The notes beneath the pieces were generated by a model. The model ran no database searches, had not been told where the DNA came from, and saw nothing but the letters and a program-made list of their open reading frames with translations. The position numbers and the translations under genes are program-made. A stretch of DNA of 64,000 nt from Brevundimonas naejangsanensis DSM 23858 (GTDB lineage Bacteria > Pseudomonadota > Alphaproteobacteria > Caulobacterales > Caulobacteraceae): positions 116,001 to 180,000 of the forward strand of contig NZ_ATXN01000008.1 of assembly GCF_000421705.1 (NCBI RefSeq). The letters are read 5' to 3'. Shown one piece after another: positions 1-9,180 of this stretch (the first letter of the stretch is position 1; every line of letters begins with the position of its first letter).

Positions 1-470
1 AACTCCGACGCCGTGCGACGCGCCGCATCGGCGCCCGCCTTGCCGGTGAAGGCGTTGGCGCAGCCGGCGTTGACGATCAGCGCCCGAACCTCTTCGCCGC
101 CCTTGTCGGCGTCCAGCTGGCGCTTGCACCAGTCGACGGGGGCCGAGCCGACCTTGTGCCGGGTGAAGACGCCCGCGCACGACGCGCCTTCGGGAAAGTG
201 AAAGACCACCAGATCGTCGCGCTCATGCTTGTAGAAGCCCGCGCGCGCGGTCGCGATCTCGACCCCGCCGATCGGCGCGATGGCCGGAAAGGGCACGGCC
301 AGCGGCGAAATCATCAGGCCCGGCTTGCCCGGCGCCGAGGCCTTGGACGGCGTCGAGCCGGCCGACTGGGCCGCGCGCTTTAGGGCCGACGCCAACGGGT
401 CCAGCGCCTTTTCGATGGCGGTTTCGATCTTCTTGCCGGTCGAGGCGGACTTGGACGGCGGCTGGCTCAT
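1..470 (-). CDS. argJ: Bifunctional ornithine acetyltransferase / N-acetylglutamate synthase ArgJ, N-terminal part
   Basis: Arginine biosynthesis enzyme that moves acetyl groups between N-acetylornithine and glutamate. Only about the first 156 residues are present; the gene runs off the left edge. After a roughly 45-residue polar N-terminal extension come ArgJ landmarks: an FPAIAPIGGVEIATARAG stretch, CAGVFTRHKVGSAPV, and ALIVNAGCANAFTGK. The autocatalytic Thr-Met cleavage site lies outside the window. The ATG at 468-470 overlaps the stop of the upstream ppiC-like gene as ATGA, which fixes the start and suggests co-transcription. The family call is firm; activity cannot be judged from the fragment. 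Confidence 0.93.
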   Translation of the reverse strand, partial: MSQPPSKSASTGKKIETAIEKALDPLASALKRAAQSAGSTPSKASAPGKPGLMISPLAVPFPAIAPIGGVEIATARAGFYKHERDDLVVFHFPEGASCAGVFTRHKVGSAPVDWCKRQLDADKGGEEVRALIVNAGCANAFTGKAGADAARRTASE

Positions 471-1399
471 GGGGCGTTTCCGGCGGGGGGAGGAACGGTG
501 ACTTTATCGACGGGCGCAGCGACGGCGACGGCGGGCGGCGGCGCCTTCGCGTCATTCAGGCTGATTTCGACCTCGGCCTTGCCGCGAAGTTGCTCCAGCA
601 ACTGGCGCACGCCTTCATAGGTCAGATATCGGACAATCTGCGGCCGGGCCTGCTCCAGCGTCGGCGGCGTCTCGACGCGTCGGTCCTCGACCTTGAGCAC
701 GGCCCAGCCGGTCTCGGTCTGGATCGGGCCGACGACCTGACCCGGCGTCTTGCCCTGCAGGGCCGTCGCATAGGCCCCCGGCAGAACGTCCAGCGTCGAA
801 TAGCCCAGATCGCCGCCGGAATAGCGTGTGGCGTCGTCGATGGAGCGTTGAGCGGCTACGGCCTCGAACGCCGCCCCCTGCCCCAGCACGCCCAGAACGG
901 CGTCGGCCTGCTCCTTGGTCGGCGCCAGGATCAGCCGCACGCGGACTTCTTCGGTGGCGCGCGCCAGACGCTGCTGCTCGGCGTAGAGGCGTTCGACCGC
1001 CTGTTCCGAAACAGCGCCGGAGACCACCTTTTCCACCAGCATGTCGCCCAGAATGCGTTCACGCACAGCCTGCAGGCGACGCTGGGCGGCCGGGCTGGAA
1101 TCCAGTCCGCGACGCTCGGCCTCGGCGGCCAGAAGCTTCTGATCCACCACCTCGTCCATCACCCGGCGGAACAGTTCGGAGGAGACATCGAGAGGATCGT
1201 CCTCGCCGATCAGCCCTTGCGCCACCGCCTCGCGCCGCACGTCCGAGGCCCAGACGGCGCGGTCGTTGACCTTGGCCACCACCCGGTCGTTCTTTTCCGG
1301 CGCAGCCTCGTCGCCGCCCCGCCCACAGGCGGCCACGCCCATCGCCAGCCCGACGGCGACGACCAGAAACAGGCTTGTGAGGGGACGCCGCGCTCGCAT
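467..1399 (-). CDS. Parvulin-type peptidyl-prolyl isomerase, predicted lipoprotein
   Basis: Predicted periplasmic foldase of the SurA/PpiC group, 310 residues. The N-terminus is basic, then hydrophobic, and ends in VAAC, a lipobox, so the protein is probably lipidated at Cys25. An N-terminal SurA-like segment (about 40-150) is followed by a parvulin domain (about 155-250) with the typical GGDLGY and PGQVVGPIQTETGWAVLKVED motifs. The C-terminus is Pro/Ala-rich. A reading frame on this strand stays open back to 4123, but that part is antisense to secA; the ATG at 1399 gives the signal peptide and is the sensible start. It lies upstream of argJ and divergent from secA. Confidence 0.88.
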   Translation of the reverse strand: MRARRPLTSLFLVVAVGLAMGVAACGRGGDEAAPEKNDRVVAKVNDRAVWASDVRREAVAQGLIGEDDPLDVSSELFRRVMDEVVDQKLLAAEAERRGLDSSPAAQRRLQAVRERILGDMLVEKVVSGAVSEQAVERLYAEQQRLARATEEVRVRLILAPTKEQADAVLGVLGQGAAFEAVAAQRSIDDATRYSGGDLGYSTLDVLPGAYATALQGKTPGQVVGPIQTETGWAVLKVEDRRVETPPTLEQARPQIVRYLTYEGVRQLLEQLRGKAEVEISLNDAKAPPPAVAVAAPVDKVTVPPPAGNAP

Positions 1400-1484
1400 C
1401 GGACGCTCCGGGCAAGGGTCTGGGGACAGGTCGCCGGGGCGACCGTTCGCGCCTGCGCGGCGCCGCCTTAAAAAGGCCCTCGCG

Positions 1485-1513
1485 TTGACAGGGGTAAGGG
1501 CGGTGCTTAAGTC
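1485..1513 (+). promoter_or_regulatory. Candidate housekeeping promoter for secA
   Basis: A perfect TTGACA at 1485-1490 is followed after 17 bases by TAAGTC at 1508-1513. The -10 element is weak by the E. coli rule, but GCTTAAGTC somewhat resembles the Caulobacter-type GCTAnAWC element. It would leave a leader of about 155 bases before secA. Sequence match only. Confidence 0.35.
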
Positions 1514-1675
1514 CCGCCTGCGCCCAAGTCGAGGGATTTTCGATCGTATGCGCGGCCCTTCGCGCGCCCTGACTGCAGGGAAGGCCTGGGGCTGGCGTGA
1601 TCGCGGCCTCCCGACCGGGCGAAACCTGTCTTTCTCAGAGCCTTCAGCCGCTCGACCGCCTGACCCGGATCGCCC

Positions 1676-4528
1676 ATGCTCGGCTTCGCCAAGAAACTTC
1701 TCGGTTCCTCCAACGACCGCAAGGTCAAGGCCTTCCAGGCCCAGGTCCAGAAGATCAACGCCCTTGAACCCAAGTTCGAGGCCTTCTCTGACGACGAACT
1801 GCGCATGATGACGCAGACCTTCCGGGATCGCGTCGAAGCCGGCGAAAGCCTGGACAAGCTGCAGAACGAGGCCTTCGCCGTCGTGCGCGAAGCCTCCAAG
1901 CGCGTGCTGGGCCAGCGTCAGTACGACGTGCAGATGGCCGGCGGCATGATCCTGCACGAAGGCGGCATCGCCGAGATGCGGACCGGCGAAGGCAAGACCC
2001 TGGTGGCCGTGGCCCCGGTCTATCTGAACGCCCTGGCGGGAAAAGGCGTCCACGTCGTCACCGTCAACGACTACCTGGCCCGGCGCGACGCCGAGACCAT
2101 GGGCAAGGTCTACCGCTTCCTGGGCCTTGAGGTCGGCGTCATCGTCAACGGCCTGTCGCAGGGTCAGCGCCAGATGGCCTATCAGGCCGACATCACCTAC
2201 GGCACCAACAACGAATTCGGCTTCGACTATCTGCGCGACAACCTGGTTTACGACCGTCGCGAGATGGTGCAGCGCGGCCACCACTTCGCCATCGTCGACG
2301 AAGTCGACTCCATCCTGATCGACGAGGCGCGCACGCCGCTGATCATCTCGGGCCCGACCGAAGACCGCTCGGACCTGTACAAGATCGTCGACGCCCTGGT
2401 GAAGGAACTGGTCAAGGACAAGGACACCTACGACCTCGACGAGAAGCAGCGCCAGGCCCTGCTGACCGAGCTGGGCTCGGAACGCATGGAGCAGGTGCTG
2501 GAGGAAGGCGGCCACTTCGCCGAGGACACCGTCGACCTGTACGACCCGGCCAATGTCAGCCTGGTCCACCACGTCAACCAGGCCCTGCGCGCCAACACCC
2601 TTTATCAGCGCGACAAGGACTACATCATCAAGGACGGCGAGATCGTCCTGATCGACGAATTCACCGGCCGCATGATGACGGGCCGTCGTCTGTCCGAAGG
2701 TCTTCACCAGGCCATCGAGGCCAAGGAAGACGTCAAGATCATGCCCGAGAACCAGACCCTGGCCTCGGTAACCATCCAGAACTACTTCCGCCTCTACGAA
2801 AAGCTGTCCGGCATGACCGGCACCGCCGCGACCGAGGCCCAGGAATTCCTCGACATCTACAAGATGGACGTCCTGGAAGTGCCGACCAACCGTCCGATCC
2901 TGCGCAAGGACTACGACGACGAGGTCTACCGCACCTTCGCCGAGAAGAACCGCGCCATCGCCGCCCAGATCGCCGACTGCTATGTCCGCGGCCAGCCGAT
3001 CCTGGTCGGCACGGTGTCGATCGAGAAGTCCGAAGAACTGTCCGACCTGCTGAAAACCTACGACTATCAGGTCGAGGTTTCGCGCAAGGTGAAGCCCGAA
3101 TACGAAGGCCGCGAGAAGGAAGCCCAGAAGGTCGGCGACCTGGCCTATGATGTCGAATACGTCACCGGCCGCGGCATCCCGCACAACGTCCTGAACGCGC
3201 GCCAGCACGAGCAGGAAGCCTACATCGTCGCTGAAGCGGGCCTGCCGCACGCGGTGACCATCGCCACCAACATGGCCGGCCGCGGCACCGACATCCAGCT
3301 GGGCGGCAACCTGGACATGCGTATCCAGCGCTGGGTTCAGGAACAGCGCAACATGGCGATGGAGGTCCCGCCCGAGGCGCTGGCCGACAAGGAAACCGAG
3401 TTCAAGGCCGAGATCGCCGCCGCCCGGGAAAAGGCCCTGCTCGCCGGGGGCCTGTTCGTCCTGGGCACCGAGCGCCACGAAAGCCGCCGCATCGACAACC
3501 AGCTGCGCGGCCGGACCGGCCGTCAGGGCGACCCCGGCACCTCGAAATTCTACCTGTCGTGTGAAGACGACCTGCTGCGCATCTTCGCCGGCGACCGCCT
3601 GGACGCCATCATGCGCCAGTTCGGCGTGGCCGAGGGCGAGGCCATCAGCCACCCCTGGCTGAACCGCGCCGTCGAGACGGCCCAGAAGCGCGTCGAAGCC
3701 CGCAACTACGACATGCGCAAGAACGTGCTGAAGTACGACGACGTCGTGAACGATCAGCGCAAGGCCGTGTTCGAACAGCGCCAGGAGTTCATGGACTCCA
3801 CCGACCTGTCGGAACTGGTCGCCGATTTCCGCAGCGACGTGATCAACGACCTGGTCGAACGCTATATGCCGCCCAAGGCCTATGCCGAGCAGTGGGACAT
3901 CGACGGCCTGGACGAAAAGGTCCGCTCGACGCTGGGCCTGGAACTGCCCCTGCATGACTGGGCCGCCGAAGAAGGCGTCTCGAACGAAGAGATCGAAGAG
4001 CGCATCACCGTCGCCGCCGACGCCCGCGCCGCCGAGCGTCTGGAACTGATCGGCGCCGATCAGACGCGCGGCCTCGAAAAGCAGTTCATGCTGCAGATGA
4101 TCGACATGCAGTGGCGCGAGCACCTAGTCCATCTGGATCACCTGCGCGGCGTCATCGGCCTGCGCGGTTACGGCCAGCGCGACCCGCTGAACGAATACAA
4201 GACCGAAGCCTTCAACCTGTTCGAGACGCTGCTGCACGACCTGCGCCACAACGTCACGCGCTGGCTGATGACGGTCGAGTTCCAGTTCCAGGCGCCGCCG
4301 CCGATGGAAATGCCCGAGTTCCAGGAAATCCACCTGAATCCCGGCACCGGCGAGAACGAGATGGCCAACCCTATGGCCCAGAACCCGGAAGGCATGCTGA
4401 CCGGCGATGATCGTTCGAAACTGCCGGTCGAGGCCCTGCCCGCCGACTGGGAGCGCACCAGCCGCAACGCCGACTGCCCCTGCGGCTCGGGCCGCAAGTT
4501 CAAGCACTGCCACGGCAGCTTGATTTAA
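1676..4528 (+). CDS. secA: Preprotein translocase ATPase SecA
   Basis: Motor ATPase that drives unfolded preproteins through SecYEG. At 950 residues it is full length. Visible are the Walker A segment MRTGEGKTL (about 100-108), Walker B VDEVDS (about 206), the preprotein cross-linking region, [25 protein letters not shown] of the second helicase domain (written here only as a landmark near residue 600), and a C-terminal zinc/SecB-binding motif [14 protein letters not shown] at about 933-946. The ATG at 1676 gives the canonical [15 protein letters not shown] start. The gene is followed by an intrinsic terminator, so it is probably monocistronic. Nothing unusual. Confidence 0.98.
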   Translation: MLGFAKKLLGSSNDRKVKAFQAQVQKINALEPKFEAFSDDELRMMTQTFRDRVEAGESLDKLQNEAFAVVREASKRVLGQRQYDVQMAGGMILHEGGIAEMRTGEGKTLVAVAPVYLNALAGKGVHVVTVNDYLARRDAETMGKVYRFLGLEVGVIVNGLSQGQRQMAYQADITYGTNNEFGFDYLRDNLVYDRREMVQRGHHFAIVDEVDSILIDEARTPLIISGPTEDRSDLYKIVDALVKELVKDKDTYDLDEKQRQALLTELGSERMEQVLEEGGHFAEDTVDLYDPANVSLVHHVNQALRANTLYQRDKDYIIKDGEIVLIDEFTGRMMTGRRLSEGLHQAIEAKEDVKIMPENQTLASVTIQNYFRLYEKLSGMTGTAATEAQEFLDIYKMDVLEVPTNRPILRKDYDDEVYRTFAEKNRAIAAQIADCYVRGQPILVGTVSIEKSEELSDLLKTYDYQVEVSRKVKPEYEGREKEAQKVGDLAYDVEYVTGRGIPHNVLNARQHEQEAYIVAEAGLPHAVTIATNMAGRGTDIQLGGNLDMRIQRWVQEQRNMAMEVPPEALADKETEFKAEIAAAREKALLAGGLFVLGTERHESRRIDNQLRGRTGRQGDPGTSKFYLSCEDDLLRIFAGDRLDAIMRQFGVAEGEAISHPWLNRAVETAQKRVEARNYDMRKNVLKYDDVVNDQRKAVFEQRQEFMDSTDLSELVADFRSDVINDLVERYMPPKAYAEQWDIDGLDEKVRSTLGLELPLHDWAAEEGVSNEEIEERITVAADARAAERLELIGADQTRGLEKQFMLQMIDMQWREHLVHLDHLRGVIGLRGYGQRDPLNEYKTEAFNLFETLLHDLRHNVTRWLMTVEFQFQAPPPMEMPEFQEIHLNPGTGENEMANPMAQNPEGMLTGDDRSKLPVEALPADWERTSRNADCPCGSGRKFKHCHGSLI

Positions 4529-4604
4529 GGGCGCGCTGACGCGCGCGGCGCTACGCTCGCGCCGCGGTCGCTCGCTGCTTGAGCGCCGAAGACTGAGTTG
4601 AGAG

Positions 4605-4637
4605 AGGCGGGTTCGCGCAGGCGGCCCGCCTTTTTCT
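4605..4637 (+). terminator. Intrinsic terminator after secA
   Basis: A 7-bp stem (AGGCGGG at 4605-4611, CCCGCCT at 4625-4631) with a 13-base loop is followed by a T-rich tail. It sits 77 bases after the secA stop, before the next plus-strand gene. Confidence 0.65.
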
Positions 4638-4679
4638 TTGGCCGGTGACGCGGCCCGTCATGCGCGTTAGCCTGCCCTC

Positions 4680-5843
4680 ATGAACTACAAGCCCCTGTTC
4701 TCGCGCGCGCTCGGTCTTGATCCCGAGCGCCTGCATTTCGCCGCCCACAGCCACCACCTGTGGCCTGACGCCAGTTTCGACGGCCAGGTCCGGGCCTGGG
4801 CCGAGGCCAACCGTTTCGCCGATCGCAAATGGGACCTGATCTTCGGCGAGGTCATCCCCGAGGCTCAGGGACACGTCGCGCGCGAGCTAAGCCTGCCCTC
4901 TCGCGACAGCCTGATTTTCGCACCAAACACCCATGAGATCCTGCTGCGCATCGTCTCAGCGGTCGACAAGGCGCCCGTGCGCATCCTGGCCACCGACGGC
5001 GAGTTCCACTCCTTCCGCCGCCAGTCGGAACGCTGGGAAGAGGCCGGTCAGGCCGTCGTCACCCGCGTGCCCCTGGCCCCGTTCGAGACATTCGCCGAGC
5101 GGTTCGTCGCGGCGGCGCAGGCGGGCGGGCACGACCTGATCTTCGTCAGCCAGGTCTTCTTCCGTACCGGCGGCCTGTTCGATCGCATCGCCGAACTGGC
5201 GGAACTGGCCGACCCGGCGGGGCCGTGGGTCGTCGTGGACGGCTATCACGGCTTCATGGCGACGCCGACCGACCTGTCGACTGTGGCGGACAAGATCTTC
5301 TATCTGGCGGGCGGCTATAAGTACGCCATGGCGGGTGAAGGCGCCTGCTTCCTGCACGCCCCGCCCGGCTTCGGGCCGCGCCCCGTCGTGACCGGCTGGT
5401 TCGCCGAGTTCGGCCATCTGGAAGGCCCGCCCGGCGGGGTTCAGTACCGCACCGACGGCGGCCGGTTCTGGGGCGCCACCTTCGACGCCAGCGCACTTTA
5501 CCGTTTCAACGCCGTGCGTGAGATGCTGGATCAGCATGGTCTGACCACAGCGATGATCGCCGACCACGCGCGCGGCCTTCAGGCGCGGTTCCAGGCGGCG
5601 ATTGAAGGCGGAGAAGCGGGCGGCCTGTCACAGGCCGACATCCTGAACCCGGTCGACGGCGATGCTCCCCGCGCCCGCTTCCTGGCCCTTCGCCACGCCG
5701 ACGCTCCGCGCTGGAAGACGGCCCTGCAGGAGATGAACGTCATCGCTGATGTGCGCGACGACGTCATCCGCTTCGGCTTCAGCATGTATCAGAGCGAGGA
5801 AGACGTGGAGCGGCTGATCCACGCCTGCGCCCGGCTGGACTAA
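4680..5843 (+). CDS. Class V aminotransferase-fold PLP enzyme, kynureninase-like
   Basis: Predicted cytosolic PLP enzyme of fold type I, 387 residues. Landmarks are LHFAAHSHHLWPDA near the N-terminus, the aspartate that contacts the PLP ring in WVVVDGYHGF (about residue 187), and the Schiff-base lysine in YLAGGYKYAMAGEG (about residue 218). The layout matches kynureninase-like proteins annotated only as class V aminotransferases; no partner genes for tryptophan degradation lie nearby, so the substrate is unknown. It stands alone between the secA terminator and a convergent gene 3 bases away. Family call good, reaction not assignable. Confidence 0.82.
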   Translation: MNYKPLFSRALGLDPERLHFAAHSHHLWPDASFDGQVRAWAEANRFADRKWDLIFGEVIPEAQGHVARELSLPSRDSLIFAPNTHEILLRIVSAVDKAPVRILATDGEFHSFRRQSERWEEAGQAVVTRVPLAPFETFAERFVAAAQAGGHDLIFVSQVFFRTGGLFDRIAELAELADPAGPWVVVDGYHGFMATPTDLSTVADKIFYLAGGYKYAMAGEGACFLHAPPGFGPRPVVTGWFAEFGHLEGPPGGVQYRTDGGRFWGATFDASALYRFNAVREMLDQHGLTTAMIADHARGLQARFQAAIEGGEAGGLSQADILNPVDGDAPRARFLALRHADAPRWKTALQEMNVIADVRDDVIRFGFSMYQSEEDVERLIHACARLD

Positions 5844-5846
5844 ATC

Positions 5847-6656
5847 TTAGAAGAACAGGCTGTCGGCGTCGCGGCGAGCCTCGGGCGGATCGGTACGGCG
5901 CGGTTGACGCTCGCGGCGGGGCGCCGCAGCTGAGGCAGGCGGCGTCGCCCGCGCGGCCGGTGCGGAAGTCGACGGCGCCGGATCGCCCGGCAGTCGTGGC
6001 GTCGGGGTCGCGCGTGGGGTCGGCGCGGCGGCTGCTGGCGGCGGGGGCGCGCTCGCCTCGGCTTTCGGCGGCGGGCCCAGCGTCGGATATTTCGGTGCAG
6101 GCGGCAGGCGCGGGCGGCGCGCGGGCGGCGGCGCAGCCGGGGCGGTCAGCACGGCTTCCGCGTCAGGCGACGAGGCCTCAAGCGCCTGACGCGCCTGTGT
6201 TCGCGCGCGGGGACTGTCGCACCGGCACAGAACCAGATCCTCGCCCTCGCGCCACAGGATCAGCGGTCGGCGCGGCGGCTCGGCCCAGCGTTGGGCCAGG
6301 CGAGCCAGATCCTTCTCCAGCGCCTCATCGGCGCCGGCCGGGATGGCGCGGACCTCATGCCCCTGCGCCTCCCATAGCGGCGCCGTCTGCGCCAGCCAGT
6401 CCCGCCCCGCGCCGTCCGGGTCGTAGACATAGACGGATGTCAGGCCGAAGGCCGCCGGACCCGCCGCCTGCTCCAGCCGCGCCTCCAGCCCTTCAGGCGG
6501 CGTCAGGCGTTGAAGATCGTGCCGCGCCACGCCCAGCCACCAGGCCGCCAGAACCACGCCGAGCAACAGCAGACCCAGCACGACGCCGATCAGCGTCCCG
6601 AGCAGCAGGCGCGGCCAGTCCGTATGAGAGGATGGGTTCAGGGCGGCGGAGGTCAT
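5847..6656 (-). CDS. Single-pass membrane protein with a proline/alanine-rich tail, unknown function
   Basis: 269 residues, no family recognised. The N-terminus has one strong membrane segment (about 15-42, LLLGTLIGVVLGLLLLGVVL), followed by a compact region of about 130 residues with alternating hydrophobic and charged stretches. The last ~110 residues are almost entirely Pro, Ala, Thr and Arg, as in periplasm-spanning or low-complexity linkers. The ATG at 6656 is preferred to an upstream TTG at 6665, which adds three residues. Codon use matches its neighbours, so it is probably real. It converges on the kynureninase-like gene with a 3-base gap. Confidence 0.7.
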   Translation of the reverse strand: MTSAALNPSSHTDWPRLLLGTLIGVVLGLLLLGVVLAAWWLGVARHDLQRLTPPEGLEARLEQAAGPAAFGLTSVYVYDPDGAGRDWLAQTAPLWEAQGHEVRAIPAGADEALEKDLARLAQRWAEPPRRPLILWREGEDLVLCRCDSPRARTQARQALEASSPDAEAVLTAPAAPPPARRPRLPPAPKYPTLGPPPKAEASAPPPPAAAAPTPRATPTPRLPGDPAPSTSAPAARATPPASAAAPRRERQPRRTDPPEARRDADSLFF

Positions 6657-6690
6657 CGCCGCCAAGGCCTAGCACCGAATGGCGCGGCTG

Positions 6691-7578
6691 TCAGACCGCC
6701 AGATCCAGCAGGGCGTCGCGCGTCAGCTCGACATGGGTCATGGGGAACAGGTGGCCGCCGCCCGCCACGGTCTCGACCTCGACATTCGGGCGGCGCGACG
6801 ACGGCGCGACGGCGCACAAGGCCCCTGTCTCAGCCTTGAGAATCCGCACGGCGCCCGGATAGCTCGCCAGAGCCCGCCAGGGATCGTGCGCCTGTGCGGC
6901 GTAGTTGGACGCCTCCCAGGCCGGAGCGCAGGCCAGCTCCAGCCCGCGATCCGTCTCGACGAGACCGTCGGCCAGATAGTCGGCCAGCATCATGTCCGGC
7001 CAGCCCTTGAAAGCGCCGCGTCCGCGATAGGCGCTCATCGCCTGTTCACGGCTGTCGAACAGGGCCCGGCGGCGCAGGGTGTTGGCGACGATGGGAAAGC
7101 GCTGGGACAGCAGGCCGGCGAGCGGCAGGTTCATCGCCCACACCATCTCGCGACGCCAGACGACAGGATCGAGCAGCAACAGACGCGAGACCCGATCCGG
7201 GCGCTCGGCGGCGGCCATCAGGCCGCTGGTCCCGCCGATGGAATGGCCGGCCAGGGCGACGGGCGGGCCGTCGATCGCCTCCAGAAGGCAGATCAGGTCG
7301 TCGCGATGATCCTTCCAACTGCGGCGGCCGTCGGGAAGGGCGGGCAGACGCGTCCGGCCGTGACCGCGCAGATCCGGCGCCCAGATGCGCAGCGCGCCCG
7401 ACAGCGGCTGTAGCAGGGAGCGGTATGTCAGGGCGTTGAAGCCGTTGGCGTGGACGAAGATCAGGTCGACCGGCCGCTTGGGATCGCCGAAGTCCAGCAC
7501 GGCCATGTCGCCCGCGCCCCAGCGATTGTCGATCGGCACGCTGATCCGGCGCGGCGCCGACAGGGCCAGGGCGTCCAT
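6691..7578 (-). CDS. Alpha/beta hydrolase
   Basis: Predicted cytosolic serine hydrolase of 295 residues. It shows an oxyanion region LIFVHANGFNA, the nucleophile elbow GHSIGG (Ser at about 105), an acidic residue around LLLDP, and a C-terminal histidine in GGGHLFPMTH. There is no signal peptide. The ATG at 7578 lies 5 bases after the zur stop, so the two are likely co-transcribed and co-translated; a GTG at 7611 would overlap zur and is less likely. The substrate is unknown and the link to zinc is by position only. Confidence 0.85.
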   Translation of the reverse strand: MDALALSAPRRISVPIDNRWGAGDMAVLDFGDPKRPVDLIFVHANGFNALTYRSLLQPLSGALRIWAPDLRGHGRTRLPALPDGRRSWKDHRDDLICLLEAIDGPPVALAGHSIGGTSGLMAAAERPDRVSRLLLLDPVVWRREMVWAMNLPLAGLLSQRFPIVANTLRRRALFDSREQAMSAYRGRGAFKGWPDMMLADYLADGLVETDRGLELACAPAWEASNYAAQAHDPWRALASYPGAVRILKAETGALCAVAPSSRRPNVEVETVAGGGHLFPMTHVELTRDALLDLAV

Positions 7579-7583
7579 CGAGT

Positions 7584-8078
7584 TCAGGCCGCCACGCGGC
7601 AGGCGCCGCACCGGCCGTGGCCTTCGATCGTGGTGCGCTCGATCGCATAGCCCGCCTTCGCGGCCGCTTGGGCGATCACATCGGCGCCGGGGACCGCCAC
7701 CTCTTCGGTGGCGCCGCAGCAGTCGCAGATCAGGAAGGCCGCCGCATGGCCGCCTGGCGCGCAGGCGTCGGCCGTGCAGGCGACGTAGGCGCTGATGGAG
7801 GCGATGCGGTGGGCCAGACCTCGCTTCTCAAGGAACTCAAGGGCGCGATAGACGGTCGGCGGCTTGGCCGCCTGACCATCGACGCCATAGCGGGCGATCA
7901 GGTCATAGGCCTTGACCGGCTCGGCGGCCGACAGCAGCAGTTCAAGCACGCGGCGGCGCGGGGCGGTCATACGGTCGCCATCGGCCGAAAACCGCGCCTC
8001 GACGGCGGCGATCGCCCGTTCGACCTCGGCGGCGCCGGGTCGGCTGTCGATATGATCATGATCGCAGGCGTCGCCCAT
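7584..8078 (-). CDS. zur: Fur-family transcriptional regulator, zinc-responsive Zur type
   Basis: 164 residues. The winged-helix part carries TAPRRRVLELLL and PPTVYRALEFLEKRGLAHRI, and the dimerisation part carries two CXXC pairs (ICDCCG at about 122 and RCGAC near the C-terminus) that form the structural zinc site. The histidine-rich start (GDACDHDHID) and the AKPPTVYRAL motif favour Zur over Fur or PerR. It is first in a minus-strand pair with an alpha/beta hydrolase and is divergent from sapC across 152 bases. Regulation of its own promoter by zinc is expected for the family; no operator was identified. Confidence 0.85.
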   Translation of the reverse strand: MGDACDHDHIDSRPGAAEVERAIAAVEARFSADGDRMTAPRRRVLELLLSAAEPVKAYDLIARYGVDGQAAKPPTVYRALEFLEKRGLAHRIASISAYVACTADACAPGGHAAAFLICDCCGATEEVAVPGADVIAQAAAKAGYAIERTTIEGHGRCGACRVAA

Positions 8079-8169
8079 GAGCTAAGAGCTAGGGGGTCCG
8101 GAGCCGCGCCGCAACCGGGACCGCGCGCCGCAGGCTCGATCGGGGCTCATTGTGGCCAAACAGCGGCGT

Positions 8170-8198
8170 TTGCGGCGGCCCCGGCCTTGGGCTAGAAG
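8170..8198 (+). promoter_or_regulatory. Candidate Caulobacter-type housekeeping promoter for sapC
   Basis: TTGCGGC at 8170-8176 is separated by 14 bases from GCTAGAAG at 8191-8198. This fits the Caulobacter sigma-73 pattern (TTGACGS, N10-14, GCTANAWC) with few mismatches and leaves a short leader to the sapC ATG at 8231. Confidence 0.4.
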
Positions 8199-8230
8199 AA
8201 CCGTCCTTTCTGTTCAGAAGACCCTATTTC

Positions 8231-9019
8231 ATGACCGACGCGACCCAAGCGAACAGCCCCCTGTCGGGCACTGTCCTGTTCTATTCCCAGCCCGAGCCGC
8301 TGTCGGCTGACGTGCACGGCAAGCTGGGCGTGACGCCCGCGGACAAGCCCTACGCCTTCGTGGCCCAGACCCACGTCGTGCCGCTGACGGTGACGGAGTT
8401 CGCCCCGGCCGCCCTGTCCTATCCGATCATCTTCGTCGGCGACGCCAAGCAGCCGGTCGCCGCCATGGGCCTGAACCAAGCCGAGAACCTGTTCATCGAG
8501 AACGGCGACTTCCGCCCCGACGCCTATATCCCGGCCTATGTCCGCCGCTACCCCTTCGTCTTCGCCAATGACGAAGAGCAGAAGCGCATGGTGCTGTGCA
8601 TCGACCGCGCCGCCCCCTTTGTGGTCGAAGGCGGCGAGACGCCCCTGTTCGAAAACGGCCAGCCCAGCGGCTACGTTAACTTCGGCATGGAGTTCTGCAA
8701 CAACTTCGAGCAGGAGCGCGCACGCACCGAGTCCTTCGTCAACCTGCTCAAGGAACTGGACCTGTTCGAGGTGCGTGAAGCCACCTTCACCCCGCGCAAC
8801 GCCGACGGCTCGGCCGGCGCGCCGCAAAAGATCGCCGAATACTTCGCCGTGTCGGAAGACAAGCTGAAGGCCCTGCCGGTCGAGAAGCTGGCCGAACTGC
8901 GCGACAACGGCGCCCTGGGCCAGATCTACGCCCATCTGGTGTCGCTGCTGGGCTGGGACCGTCTGATCGCCATGGCCCTAACCCGCTCCGCCTCGCAGCC
9001 GGCCGCCGCCAACGCTTGA
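8231..9019 (+). CDS. sapC: SapC family protein
   Basis: 262 residues. The SapC family was named for S-layer gene clusters; its biochemical role is not established. Family features visible are the N-terminal LFYSQPEPLSADVHGKLGV, YPIIFVGD, ENGDFRPDAYIPAYVRRYPF, and a C-terminal SLLGWDRLIAMAL. There is no signal peptide. The ATG at 8231 is chosen; the open frame reaches back to 8150 only through a non-ATG codon. A tandem repeat and a strong terminator follow. No S-layer gene is adjacent. Confidence 0.85.
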   Translation: MTDATQANSPLSGTVLFYSQPEPLSADVHGKLGVTPADKPYAFVAQTHVVPLTVTEFAPAALSYPIIFVGDAKQPVAAMGLNQAENLFIENGDFRPDAYIPAYVRRYPFVFANDEEQKRMVLCIDRAAPFVVEGGETPLFENGQPSGYVNFGMEFCNNFEQERARTESFVNLLKELDLFEVREATFTPRNADGSAGAPQKIAEYFAVSEDKLKALPVEKLAELRDNGALGQIYAHLVSLLGWDRLIAMALTRSASQPAAANA

Positions 9020-9028
9020 TCTAAGTGG

Positions 9029-9100
9029 GGCCTAACGCGCATTCGCGCTGCTTGAGGCTTCTTTGAAGCGGGCCTACCGCGCATTCGCGCTGCTTGAGGC
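9029..9100. repeat. Tandem direct repeat, two 30-bp copies
   Basis: Copies at 9029-9058 and 9071-9100 read GGCCTA, then A or C, then CGCGCATTCGCGCTGC and TTGAGGC. They differ at one base and have a 42-base period. They lie in the untranslated stretch between the sapC stop and its terminator. Confidence 0.85.
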
Positions 9101-9120
9101 CCGGATAAAGCGATGAAATG

Positions 9121-9155
9121 AAAACGCCCCGTCAGGCTGCTGGCGGGGCGTTTTT
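9121..9155. terminator. Bidirectional intrinsic terminator between sapC and the maoC-like gene
   Basis: A 12-bp stem with one mismatch (ACGCCCCGTCAG / CTGGCGGGGCGT) and a four-base loop is flanked by A4 and T5. It can end transcripts from both directions and lies between convergent genes. Confidence 0.85.
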
Positions 9156-9180
9156 CGTCCATGCCACATGGAGAAGGGGT

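Noticed and set aside
1400..4123. Very long minus-strand open frame antisense to secA (part of a 1218-codon frame)
   Set aside because: The frame is open because of the GC-rich codon pattern of secA. Its composition is not protein-like, and secA on the other strand is certain. Only its last 310 codons (467-1399) are a gene.
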